From contig CAKQKA010000065.1 in NCBI GenBank assembly GCA_934247855.1, forward strand, positions 1-9,419: a stretch of DNA of 9,419 bases, written 5' to 3'. A program made the translations under genes and the position numbers. The notes below the pieces were generated by a model. The model saw nothing but the letters and a program-made list of their open reading frames with translations. It was not told the origin of the DNA and made no database searches. Shown piece after piece: positions 1 through 5,709 of this stretch. Source of the DNA: an uncultured Clostridia bacterium. GTDB taxonomy: Bacteria; Bacillota; Clostridia; Christensenellales; Borkfalkiaceae. Numbering within the stretch: the stretch's first letter is position 1; each line of letters opens with the position of its first letter.

Positions 1-711
1 ATCCCTATCTCTCGCTTTTATATACAAATCGCCTTTCGGCATGATTGCGCATACGTCCGTCGGACAGTATAAAACATTTTCGAGCAGGTCGAGTTTGTTT
101 ATATCGGACGCATTGTCGGGAATTTCGGTATCTTCGGGGTTATTATAGCTCGGTTCGCCGTCCTTGCCGAAAGTAAGAGGACTCATTACTATCCCTTTAA
201 TCGTGACGTTGATTTTATATTCGAACGGTAGTTTTAGCGCGGAAGCAATATCTATTTCGACTTTTTCGCCTACGGAATAACCTTTTATTACGTTATCCTT
301 TACTTCGGCATAAACGCAGTTTTCGTCATCGCCGGTTATTTCTTCGCCGTCTACGAGTTCGAACTTGTTGATTTTTGTTTTTTCGAGGTCGAGAAAGTAC
401 AGTCGCAGGGATCTTTTTTCGGTCGTCGGAATATCGAGCGACATTCCTTCCTCGACGTTACCTTCTCCGTAATGATTTTTTACGGCGGAAATCTGTTCGT
501 CGGTAAATTTGCCGGTTTTGCTCTTCACGATAAAATCGCTTACGTTCTGATTTTTATAGTAGTTTTCTATACCGTCCTTAATCATATCTGTCGGCGAGCC
601 GATCCCCGATATAAAACCTATGGATATAAGGACGATACCGATAAGAGAAAGTAGCCGTATCAGATGCTTTTTGAACATTCGGCGGACCGTTTTCAAATAC
701 GTTTTCACCAT
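1..711 (-). CDS. FtsX/MacB-like ABC transporter permease, N-terminal part (cut by window edge)
   Basis: Reading the minus strand from ATG at 711 gives 237 open codons that run off the left edge without a stop. The start ATGGTGA overlaps the stop of the upstream ATPase by 7 bases, typical of translationally coupled ABC genes. The protein begins MVKTYLKTVRRMFKKHLIRL, a basic cytoplasmic tail, followed by one hydrophobic segment at about residues 17-37 and then a long polar stretch (about 40-237) with no further membrane helix. That layout matches the first helix and extracytoplasmic domain of FtsX-like permeases (MacB, LolC/E and Bacillota 'putative ABC transport system permease' proteins). By family knowledge the remaining helices and FtsX domain would lie beyond the window. 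With the ATPase it should form a mechanotransmission-type exporter or lipid/peptide-handling complex. The substrate cannot be told from this fragment. Confidence 0.88.
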   Translation of the reverse strand, partial: MVKTYLKTVRRMFKKHLIRLLSLIGIVLISIGFISGIGSPTDMIKDGIENYYKNQNVSDFIVKSKTGKFTDEQISAVKNHYGEGNVEEGMSLDIPTTEKRSLRLYFLDLEKTKINKFELVDGEEITGDDENCVYAEVKDNVIKGYSVGEKVEIDIASALKLPFEYKINVTIKGIVMSPLTFGKDGEPSYNNPEDTEIPDNASDINKLDLLENVLYCPTDVCAIMPKGDLYIKARDRD

Positions 712-1406
712 TCTATCTCCTCAATCGATTTAGGATTGTCATTCGTTTCGATGCTTTCTATTCTTCCGCTTTTTATACGGATTACTTTATCTGCCATATC
801 TTTAAGCGCAGCATTATGCGTTACGACGATAACGAGTTTCTTTCGTTCGCGAGACAAATCCTGTAAAAGTTTCAATATCTTCTTACCTGTAACATAATCG
901 AGCGCGCCCGTAGGCTCGTCGCATAATATCAACTTAGGATTTTTGGCAATCGCCCGGGCTATGGAAACTCTTTGCTGTTCTCCACCCGAAAGTTCTGCGG
1001 GAAAGTTATTCAATCTATCTGAAAGTCCTACCGATTCGAGTACCGTTTTGGGATCGAGGTGGTTATCGCATATTTCAACGGCAATCTCCACATTTTCAAG
1101 CGCGGTAAGGTTAGGCATAAGATTGTAAAACTGAAAAACAAACCCCACGTCGTGACGACGATAGTCCGTCAGTTGTTTTTTGTTGAATGCCGTTATATTT
1201 TTCCCGTCAAGATCGATTTCGCCGCTCGTCGCCGTGTCCATTCCGCCCAAAAGATTCAATAGGGTAGTTTTCCCTGCGCCGGACGCACCGAGAATTACAA
1301 CGAATTCGCCTTCGTCCAAATCAAACGAAACCTCCTCTACGGCAGGAACAATCAAAGAACCGGTATGATATTCTTTTCTTACGTTTTTCAGTGATAATAT
1401 TTTCAT
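705..1406 (-). CDS. ABC transporter ATP-binding protein, MacB/LolD type
   Basis: This 233-residue protein is a complete ABC nucleotide-binding domain of usual family length. Visible motifs in order are Walker A GASGAGKT (40-47), Q-loop glutamine Q92, signature LSGGEQQ (139-145), Walker B LILCDE (159-164), D-loop GALD (167-170) and H-loop H197. The text around Q92 (FVFQFYNLMPNLTALENVE) and the wording of the signature are characteristic of the LolD/MacB/YvrO subfamily, which pairs with FtsX-like permeases. This agrees with the overlapping permease gene downstream. AAGGAG sits 8 bases before ATG 1406, so the start is well supported. The role is to hydrolyse ATP on the cytoplasmic face and drive the permease. 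Exporters of this type handle peptides, macrolides, lipoproteins or envelope stress. No histidine kinase or regulator of the BceRS type is adjacent, so the substrate is open. Confidence 0.97.
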   Translation of the reverse strand: MKILSLKNVRKEYHTGSLIVPAVEEVSFDLDEGEFVVILGASGAGKTTLLNLLGGMDTATSGEIDLDGKNITAFNKKQLTDYRRHDVGFVFQFYNLMPNLTALENVEIAVEICDNHLDPKTVLESVGLSDRLNNFPAELSGGEQQRVSIARAIAKNPKLILCDEPTGALDYVTGKKILKLLQDLSRERKKLVIVVTHNAALKDMADKVIRIKSGRIESIETNDNPKSIEEIEW

Positions 1407-1460
1407 AACTTGCTCCTTATTTTATAATTGATTAACTTATCGTTTACGTTGGTGTATAAT

Positions 1461-1584
1461 AAAAATTGTCCGGCATAGGAATGCCTTCCATTGCGCCCGA
1501 CAAGGACGTCTTACATTTCTTCTTGCTCAGATGATTTTAGCAGAAAAATCCTGTTGATACCACAATAAAAAAATAGGATGTAAG
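1461..1584 (-). promoter_or_regulatory. Structured 5' leader of the ABC exporter operon, possible attenuator
   Basis: The transcript from the promoter at 1593-1621 would carry a leader of about 180 bases. In minus-strand order CTTACAT (1584-1578) can pair perfectly with ATGTAAG (1516-1510). Six bases later a hairpin begins: TTGTC (1503-1499) pairs with GACAA (1470-1466), then a G/G mismatch, then GGC with GCC, with an inner GGAA-GGCA-TTCC stem-loop. Five U residues and AUU follow directly. The 5' segment also has a competing pairing, ATCCT (1579-1575) with AGGAT (1552-1548), followed by U5. A closing helix, alternative pairing and a terminator-like hairpin before the ribosome binding site are the layout of a riboswitch or attenuator. 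I do not recognise a known class, and in AT-rich DNA some of these pairings may be chance. Confidence 0.4.
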
Positions 1585-1592
1585 TGATTTTT

Positions 1593-1621
1593 ATTATACA
1601 TGTTTCTTTTTGCTTTTTCAA
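1593..1621 (-). promoter_or_regulatory. Sigma-A promoter of the ABC exporter operon
   Basis: Minus-strand TTGAAA (1621-1616), a 17-base spacer and perfect TATAAT (1598-1593). Transcription should start near 1586 and run into the ATPase and permease genes. Confidence 0.72.
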
Positions 1622-1801
1622 TGTTTTTATCCCTGTTAATGCAAATATTTCATTTTTCAAATGCTTTTATGTGTTGTTATTCTTGATATTAACAGCTATC
1701 CGTACATACGGGAAAGTATTCGTTTTTTTTTGACTACCCCCGTTTTTGAGGGTATTTTTCGAGATTTGTCATTGATCCTCTTTATTATATCACACTCCTT
1801 C
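1622..1801. other. Intergenic region with dyads and a possible 12-codon ORF, no confident gene
   Basis: No protein gene of normal size is seen. The dyad CCGTA-CA-TACGG lies at 1700-1711, about 80 bases upstream of the exporter promoter, and could be an operator. TACCC and GGGTA arms at 1735-1739 and 1750-1754 form a hairpin followed by TTTTT on the plus strand. On the minus strand an extended -10 TGATATAAT (1792-1784) precedes GAGG and a tiny ORF at 1772-1734 encoding MTNLEKYPQKRG. The expected start site would fall inside the GAGG sequence, so this ORF is doubtful. Confidence 0.4.
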
Positions 1802-1845
1802 AAAAAAAGAAAAAGCGCGTAAGCCTTTTTTTCTGACTTACACAC
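1802..1845 (-). terminator. Intrinsic terminator of the reductase gene
   Basis: Minus-strand RNA GUGUGUAAGUC (1845-1835) pairs with GGCUUACGCGC (1825-1815) over 11 pairs, three of them G-U, with a 9-base A-rich loop. It is followed by UUUUUCUUUUUUU (1814-1802). It separates the reductase gene from the ABC exporter operon. Confidence 0.85.
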
Positions 1846-1974
1846 TTTATTTTACATTCTCCGGACGCTTCCTGTTGGATATGATAAATTCGCATATTGT
1901 CGGCGATCCGAGAATAGGGCAGGACCTTGCAAGGCTTCGGAGCCGTCGGTGCGCGCAGAATTTTTATAGGGCGT
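1846..1974 (-). other. Unexplained 3' untranslated stretch after the reductase gene
   Basis: About 130 bases lie between the reductase stop and its terminator, with more G and C than the AT-rich spacers further left. It contains the perfect palindrome CCTTGCAAGG (1925-1934), which abuts a GGCT-TCGG-AGCC hairpin (1933-1944). The reductase frame stays open for about 41 codons after its TGA, which may be chance or a remnant of coding sequence. No gene is claimed. Confidence 0.4.
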
Positions 1975-2964
1975 TCAGGCTGCTTTCAGCCACGCAAGGG
2001 TATCCGCCAATGTGTTTTTCAGTGGTCTTGGCTTGTAGCTCAGCTCTTTCTCGGCTTTGTTTCTGTCGAATTTGCCGTTGGAATCCAAAACGGCCACGGC
2101 GTAGGGGGTAAAGAAAAGTTTCTTTTTTTTGCGCAGAGCGATCTTCTCATAGAGCGGAGCAAAAAGCTTGGCTATTGTTATGGGAAGATAGCATACGAAC
2201 TTCTTTATTCCCGTAAGCTGCTTGACCGTTTCGAGAATATTTCTTATTGTAGAGTAATGCCCGGAAAGGATATAGCTTTCGCCTTTTCTGCCTTTTTCGC
2301 AGCAGGAAATTATTCCGTCGGCAACGTCTCTTACGTCCACGAAGTCGTAGCCTCCTTTTACGGCAAGAGGAAGCTTTCCGGAAAGGAAGGAAACGAGCAT
2401 AGTGGTTATGCTTCCGCGTGTCTTGTCATTCGGTCCGATGATTCCCGTAGGAAGAACTATGCTTGCGTTAAGACCTTCTTCGGCTGCCGCAAGCACCGCG
2501 CGGGACGCAAGGGCCTTGCTTTTTGCGTAATCGCCTGAAACCTTGTCGGGCGAATACTCGTTTGTTTCCGAAATGGTTTCTCCCTTGGGAAGCTCCGGAA
2601 CGGCGTGTACCGAGCCGACATAAACGAGCTTTCCGATGTTTTTTTCCTTACACATATAAATGATGTTTTTTGTTCCTTGAACGTTTACGTCGTAGATTTT
2701 TCTGCCCGGCGCCGAGGCAACGGAAACTATTCCGGCGCAATGAATAACGCAGGTGTTCTTTTCTGCTCCTTCAAAAAAATCACCGAGAGAATTTATGTCG
2801 CAGGTGTCGCCATAGACCTTGACGGCTTTTTCGGGAAGCTCCTTTTCGAGCGTATCACCATGCAGCACAAGGCATCTTACCTCAGCTCCGCTTGAAATGA
2901 GCTTTTCGGCTACCATTCCTCCGAGGAAACCGCTTGCTCCCGTTATCAGATATTTTGTGTACAT
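1975..2964 (-). CDS. NAD(P)-dependent epimerase/reductase, extended SDR (dihydroflavonol-4-reductase-like)
   Basis: The protein has 329 residues from ATG 2964, which has GGAGG 8 bases upstream. An upstream in-frame ATG at 3048 lies beyond the promoter -35 box and is rejected. The N-terminus has the Rossmann motif TGASGFLG with the GxxGxxG glycines at 9, 12 and 15. An H75-C-A-G78 segment corresponds to the family's [DH]xAG element, and the active-site set is S118, Y146 and K150 (YxxxK). The GIIGP segment after the YxxxK helix and the RDVADGI segment are usual for atypical/extended SDRs of COG0451. Length is normal for the family (about 320-340), and the enzyme has no signal or membrane segment, so it is probably cytosolic. 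It likely reduces or epimerises a nucleotide sugar, or reduces a ketone or aldehyde. The substrate is unknown. The divergent TetR gene suggests induction by a small molecule that the enzyme may process. Confidence 0.93.
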   Translation of the reverse strand: MYTKYLITGASGFLGGMVAEKLISSGAEVRCLVLHGDTLEKELPEKAVKVYGDTCDINSLGDFFEGAEKNTCVIHCAGIVSVASAPGRKIYDVNVQGTKNIIYMCKEKNIGKLVYVGSVHAVPELPKGETISETNEYSPDKVSGDYAKSKALASRAVLAAAEEGLNASIVLPTGIIGPNDKTRGSITTMLVSFLSGKLPLAVKGGYDFVDVRDVADGIISCCEKGRKGESYILSGHYSTIRNILETVKQLTGIKKFVCYLPITIAKLFAPLYEKIALRKKKKLFFTPYAVAVLDSNGKFDRNKAEKELSYKPRPLKNTLADTLAWLKAA

Positions 2965-2991
2965 AATTTCACCTCCGTTTATCGACATGTG

Positions 2992-3020
2992 TTGACTTTC
3001 TTTCACATTTATATTATAAT
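2992..3020 (+). promoter_or_regulatory. Sigma-A promoter of the TetR-family gene
   Basis: Plus-strand TTGACT (2992-2997), 17-base spacer, TATAAT (3015-3020). The expected start is near 3027, giving a leader of about 100 bases. Its -10 overlaps the -10 of the opposing promoter by four bases. Confidence 0.75.
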
Positions 3021-3041
3021 ACAGAGTGTCAGTAAAATCAA
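3013..3041 (-). promoter_or_regulatory. Sigma-A promoter of the reductase gene, overlapping the divergent promoter
   Basis: Minus-strand TTGATT (3041-3036), 17-base spacer, TATAAT (3018-3013). The start would be near 3006, about 40 bases before the reductase ATG. The two -10 boxes share the palindrome TATTATAATA (3012-3021), so polymerase cannot occupy both promoters at once. Confidence 0.75.
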
Positions 3042-3128
3042 TAGTCAATTGGATGATATGTGAAAGATATCCGACACTCAGTGATTGAATGTTGTGTATC
3101 CGTAAAAATTTTTTACAGGGAGAAAAAT

Positions 3129-3674
3129 ATGAAGACCGACGCGAGAGTGAAGTATACCGTAAAGGTGATTAAAGAAGCTTTTTTGAAGATTCTCGAAAAC
3201 AAACCGATAACCAAGATTTCGGTAAAAGAAGTTGCCGAAGCCGCCGAGGTGAACCGCGCGACTTTTTATTCTCATTTTTCCGATTGCTACGACCTTTTGG
3301 AGAGCATAGAAAACGACCTTCTCAACGATTTCAGGAATTCTCTTAAGTACGTGAGTTTTTTTGACGTAGCCTTTCTTGTTTCGGCGATATATGATATGAT
3401 TGAAAGAAACAGCGAAATATGCCGTATTCTTGTTTTCAAGAATACGAATCCGTCGATTATCAAAAAAATGATAGATCTTGCGCGCGAGCAAAGTATGGAG
3501 CAATGGCGAAAGGAATTGAAAAAAGCATCCCAAAACGAGCTGGAAATGCTGTATATCCACCTTTCCCACGGTCTTATGCAGGTAGTTGCGGAGGGGTATT
3601 ATAAATACGATAAAAAAGAGGTTATCAGCTTTGTCAATCGTATAGTTTTAAGCAGCATAGCCTCTTTCCGCTGA
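3129..3674 (+). CDS. TetR/AcrR-family transcriptional regulator
   Basis: The 181-residue protein starts at ATG 3129, with AGGGAG shortly upstream. An in-frame ATG at 3060 has no ribosome binding site and would add 23 residues unlike the family. The N-terminal TetR helix-turn-helix is clear at about residues 12-56: A17-F18 in helix 1, then ISVKEVAEAAEVNRATFYSHF (30-50), whose ATFY-HF ending is the family hallmark. Residues 60-181 are helical and make up the ligand-binding and dimerisation domain, similar to the TetR C-terminal type common in Bacillota. Length is at the short end of the family range (180-210). The gene is divergent from the reductase and their promoters overlap, so it most likely represses both until a ligand binds. 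The ligand is unknown, but the reductase substrate is the natural guess. Confidence 0.93.
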   Translation: MKTDARVKYTVKVIKEAFLKILENKPITKISVKEVAEAAEVNRATFYSHFSDCYDLLESIENDLLNDFRNSLKYVSFFDVAFLVSAIYDMIERNSEICRILVFKNTNPSIIKKMIDLAREQSMEQWRKELKKASQNELEMLYIHLSHGLMQVVAEGYYKYDKKEVISFVNRIVLSSIASFR

Positions 3675-3688
3675 CGCAAAGCGAGAGA

Positions 3689-3713
3689 TACGGCAGCCGT
3701 AATTTTATTTATT
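3689..3713 (+). terminator. Probable terminator of the TetR gene
   Basis: TACGG (3689-3693), loop CAG, CCGTA (3697-3701), then ATTTTATTTATT, starting 14 bases after the stop codon. The stem is only 5 bp. TACGGCA (3689-3695) can also pair with TGCCGTA (3713-3719) in an alternative fold without a U-run. Confidence 0.5.
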
Positions 3714-3723
3714 GCCGTAAAAG

Positions 3724-3745
3724 AGGTGCCTTTTAGATGGCGCCT
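3724..3745. other. Hairpin in the TetR-tRNA spacer
   Basis: AGGTGCC (3724-3730) pairs with GGCGCCT (3739-3745), with one G-U and an 8-base loop. Read on the minus strand it is followed by CUUUUA, so it could act as a weak backup terminator for transcription coming from the tRNA side. Confidence 0.35.
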
Positions 3746-3857
3746 TTAGGAAAAAGACAAAAAACCAATACGGGTACGACAAAAAATCAAAAACACGATA
3801 TAGCCATAAAGATTGCATATTCTCCTCAAAAGGCGCAAATAAGACACCCTCCAAAAG

Positions 3858-3894
3858 CAAAAATCAAGTTATGGATAGTGATTTTTGTTTTTTT
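3858..3894. terminator. Possible bidirectional terminator between TetR and tRNA genes
   Basis: CAAAAATCA (3858-3866) and TGATTTTTG (3879-3887) form a perfect 9-bp stem with a 12-base loop. T7 follows on the plus strand, and CTTTTGG follows on the minus strand. The stem is AT-rich, so its strength is uncertain. The position between convergent units fits a two-way terminator. Confidence 0.45.
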
Positions 3895-3927
3895 GCAAAA
3901 AAACTATCGATAAAACATTTTATTCTA

Positions 3928-3955
3928 TTGACAATATATCGTCTTTCCATATTTT
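3928..3955 (+). promoter_or_regulatory. Orphan sigma-A-like promoter with flanking inverted repeat
   Basis: Perfect -35 TTGACA (3928-3933), 16-base spacer, TATTTT (3950-3955), expected start near 3962. A 9-bp inverted repeat, CTTTCCATA (3943-3951) and TATGGAAAG (3979-3987), brackets the expected start and overlaps the -10. No gene with a ribosome binding site follows. A transcript would run antisense through the tRNA terminator and tRNA. Confidence 0.35.
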
Positions 3956-4009
3956 ATTGCATTCTGTCGTGGCTGTTGTATGGAAAGCATATATGGCTCG
4001 TATAGGCAT

Positions 4010-4044
4010 AAAAAAATCAGTCACTCCGCGAAAGAAGTGACTGA
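4010..4044 (-). terminator. Intrinsic terminator of tRNA-Arg
   Basis: Minus-strand TCAGTCACT (4044-4036) and AGTGACTGA (4025-4017) form a perfect 9-bp stem with a 10-base loop, then T7 (4016-4010). It begins six bases after the tRNA CCA end. Confidence 0.93.
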
Positions 4045-4049
4045 AAAAA

Positions 4050-4126
4050 TGGCCTGCCTGATTGGAGTCGAACCAACGGCGTTCCGCTTAGGAGGCGGAC
4101 CCTCTATCCTACTGAGGTACAGGCAG
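4050..4126 (-). tRNA. tRNA-Arg (anticodon CCU)
   Basis: The minus strand folds into a full cloverleaf of 77 bases. The acceptor stem is CTGCCTG (4126-4120) with CAGGCAG (4060-4054). The D stem is CCTC/GAGG, the anticodon stem TCCGC/GCGGA with loop CTCCTAA, and the T stem GTTGG/CCAAT with loop TTCGACT. The discriminator is G and CCA is encoded (4052-4050). The loop gives anticodon CCU, reading the arginine codon AGG. Its own promoter lies upstream and a terminator directly downstream, so it is a single-gene unit. Confidence 0.97.
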
Positions 4127-4135
4127 ATAATTGAT

Positions 4136-4164
4136 ATTTTAGCACGATTTGAAAGTTATTGCAA
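4136..4164 (-). promoter_or_regulatory. Promoter of tRNA-Arg
   Basis: Minus-strand TTGCAA (4164-4159), 17-base spacer, TAAAAT (4141-4136). The expected start is near 4129, three bases before the mature 5' end of the tRNA. Confidence 0.7.
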
Positions 4165-4172
4165 AAGATTTT

Positions 4173-4203
4173 ACAATACCGAAACAATACCTGAAACGAT
4201 ACC
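4173..4203. repeat. Three short direct repeats ACAATACC / ACAATACC / ACGATACC
   Basis: Copies begin at 4173, 4184 and 4196, that is 11 and 12 bases apart, close to one helical turn. The third copy differs at one base. They lie just upstream of the -35 box of the tRNA promoter, so they could be a binding site for a protein on one face of the helix, or a simple tandem duplication. Confidence 0.6.
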
Positions 4204-4475
4204 AAGTATTACTTACCGGTAAAACCACAATGTTTAGTTGTGTTTGTTATGCCCGCAAGAACAAAATATGCCCGATGACCGCATATGTTTTCCACATGAG
4301 CACACTGATATATTTTACTCATTTCGTCCGAAAAAGCAATAGTTTTGTGTGGCTGTTCAAAAAATAATTTCAAAAGGTGCAAACAATTAACAAAAAACAC
4401 TTAAATAGGCGTAATTTAATAATGATCGATTTAATCTTTTATTACTTTTACAATTATTTTATTACAGTCGGAAGA
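4204..4475. other. Gene-free AT-rich spacer
   Basis: I see no supportable gene. It contains the perfect palindrome TTACCGGTAA (4213-4222) and a small hairpin CACAA/TTGTG (4226-4230 and 4238-4242). The open frames on both strands lack ribosome binding sites and look random. Confidence 0.5.
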
Positions 4476-4476
4476 T

Positions 4477-4501
4477 AAAAAAATCTGCAATAACAAATTG
4501 C
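4477..4501 (-). terminator. Possible second terminator downstream of the ArsR-type gene
   Basis: Minus-strand GCAAT (4501-4497), loop TTGTT, ATTGC (4491-4487), AGA, then T7 (4483-4477). The stem is short and poor in G and C, so this is tentative. It could back up the hairpin at 4562-4602. Confidence 0.35.
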
Positions 4502-4561
4502 TGCGGGGTGGGTGCTTTATGTGACAGTTTCTGCTTTTATAATATCCCGAAGAATTTTAAC

Positions 4562-4609
4562 AAAAAAATCCCGCCAAAGTGCCGTTAATCGACCTATAGG
4601 CGTTTTTTT
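4562..4609. terminator. Likely terminator region of the ArsR-type gene
   Basis: CGCC (4572-4575) and GGCG (4599-4602) enclose a 23-base loop. The region is bounded by A7 (4562-4568) on the left and T7 (4603-4609) on the right, the look of a bidirectional terminator. It begins about 14 bases after the regulator stop on the minus strand. The visible stem is only 4 bp, so the call rests on position and the U-runs. Confidence 0.4.
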
Positions 4610-4622
4610 ATTTTTAATGTAT

Positions 4623-5621
4623 TTATTCTTGTCTGGCATCGTTCGAGACTGTTGTCGAAAATATGATGCCTTGATTAAAATCTCCGAAGTTTTTGCCGAA
4701 CAAGTTTATGCCGCCCGAATGTTTTTCGCCTGTTAACGCAGCAATCTTAAATTTAACGCATTTTTCATCGGAAATAAAGGCAAAATCGTTCACCGTGACG
4801 TTGGGGTTGACGTTTACCTGATTAAGCCATACGCCGTTTTCGTCTATTTTTATCTGTAAAAGCATGCCGAACTGCGTCGATTGTTTCGGCCATCGTTCCG
4901 GCGTGTATTTTCCGCGTCTGCCTCCGAAATCTCCGGGCGAGGTGTAAAGCGCAATTTTTTTGTCGTTTAAATAAAAGGTTATGTCTGACTTGAACGAGTT
5001 GTTATAGTTGTCGCACTCGGAACATAGTTCGAGCGAAATCTGAATTTCATTTATTCTTTTATTTTTAAAGCGTGTATTCGGTATGAGGTACTCCAGATAT
5101 CCGGAAGAAAACCAGATTATTTCTGCTTTAACGTGTCGGTACGAATAAAAAATATCGGGTTGAGCTTCCGGCCCGATAAGACTTCCTTCGCCGTCGGCGA
5201 TTCCGCAGGGTGCGTTTACCGAAAAATCGGAAAAGCAACCGATGGGAATTTCGGTCCTGAAAATTTCGCGCGTGCCGACAAGTTCGTTTTTTTCCTCTTC
5301 CGAAAACAGTATTTCAACGCAGTTGCGCTTTAGCGCGACTATTTTTTCGTTACCCTTTTTGGAATTATTGTGCGTAACGTTTACAAGCCCCGCTTTTTGC
5401 AATAATTTTATATGAAACGAAATGTTTGAAAGCGACATATTGAGATTTTCTGCGATTTCCCATACGGTGTAAGAGTTATGCGATAAAAGTTTTAAAATTT
5501 TGCGACGGGTGGGTGCGTTCAGTGCCGTCGCGACCGCATCCAGCATTTTTTCGTCTGAAAGCGATATCGTTAAACGTTTTTGAAAAAGCGAATCGCGGTT
5601 TTTAAAAAAATCTTCTGCCAT
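4623..5621 (-). CDS. ArsR-type winged-helix regulator with large C-terminal domain, probable sugar-locus regulator
   Basis: The 332-residue protein starts at ATG 5621, with AAGGTG upstream. Residues 27-100 form an ArsR-like winged helix: the APTRRKILKLL helix (36-46), the VWEIAENLNMSLSNISFHIKLL helix-turn-helix (53-74), then KAGLV and the wing. The metal-binding cysteines typical of ArsR/SmtB sensors are absent from this helix. Residues 110-332 are a second, beta-rich domain with SPGDFGGRRG at 228-237 and W244. This resembles, from memory, the C-terminal half of the COG4189 predicted regulators. ArsR proteins are usually 90-120 residues, so this one is about three times as long and the extra domain is probably the sensor. 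The gene diverges from the sugar transporter operon, and similar sequence lies at both promoters, so control of itself and of the transporter is inferred. The ligand is unknown but probably a carbohydrate or derivative. Confidence 0.85.
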   Translation of the reverse strand: MAEDFFKNRDSLFQKRLTISLSDEKMLDAVATALNAPTRRKILKLLSHNSYTVWEIAENLNMSLSNISFHIKLLQKAGLVNVTHNNSKKGNEKIVALKRNCVEILFSEEEKNELVGTREIFRTEIPIGCFSDFSVNAPCGIADGEGSLIGPEAQPDIFYSYRHVKAEIIWFSSGYLEYLIPNTRFKNKRINEIQISLELCSECDNYNNSFKSDITFYLNDKKIALYTSPGDFGGRRGKYTPERWPKQSTQFGMLLQIKIDENGVWLNQVNVNPNVTVNDFAFISDEKCVKFKIAALTGEKHSGGINLFGKNFGDFNQGIIFSTTVSNDARQE

Positions 5622-5709
5622 AGTTCACCTTATTACATATTTCGGCTTCCGCACTTTTTTTATGCACGATCGGAAGAACGTCCTATCGTCATATCTGCGA
5701 TATGTTTTC

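Noticed and set aside
1927..2538. 203-codon plus-strand frame
   Set aside because: It is antisense to the reductase gene, which has a ribosome binding site, promoter and clear family motifs. The plus frame has no such support.
3078..3569. 163-codon minus-strand frame opposite the TetR gene
   Set aside because: Shadow of the TetR coding sequence. The plus frame has the family motif, start signal and promoter.
4050..4126. tRNA as an attachment site for an integrated element
   Set aside because: I found no integrase gene and no second copy of the tRNA 3' end in the window.
3980..4222. 80-codon plus-strand frame with the segment LIGVEPTAFRLGGG
   Set aside because: It reads across tRNA-Arg on the opposite strand. 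Such antisense-tRNA frames are a known source of false proteins, and there is no ribosome binding site.
4209..4400. Minus-strand frame with a Cys/His-rich end (CAHVENICGH)
   Set aside because: The cysteine and histidine spacing hinted at a zinc site, but there is no convincing ribosome binding site or promoter and the composition looks random.
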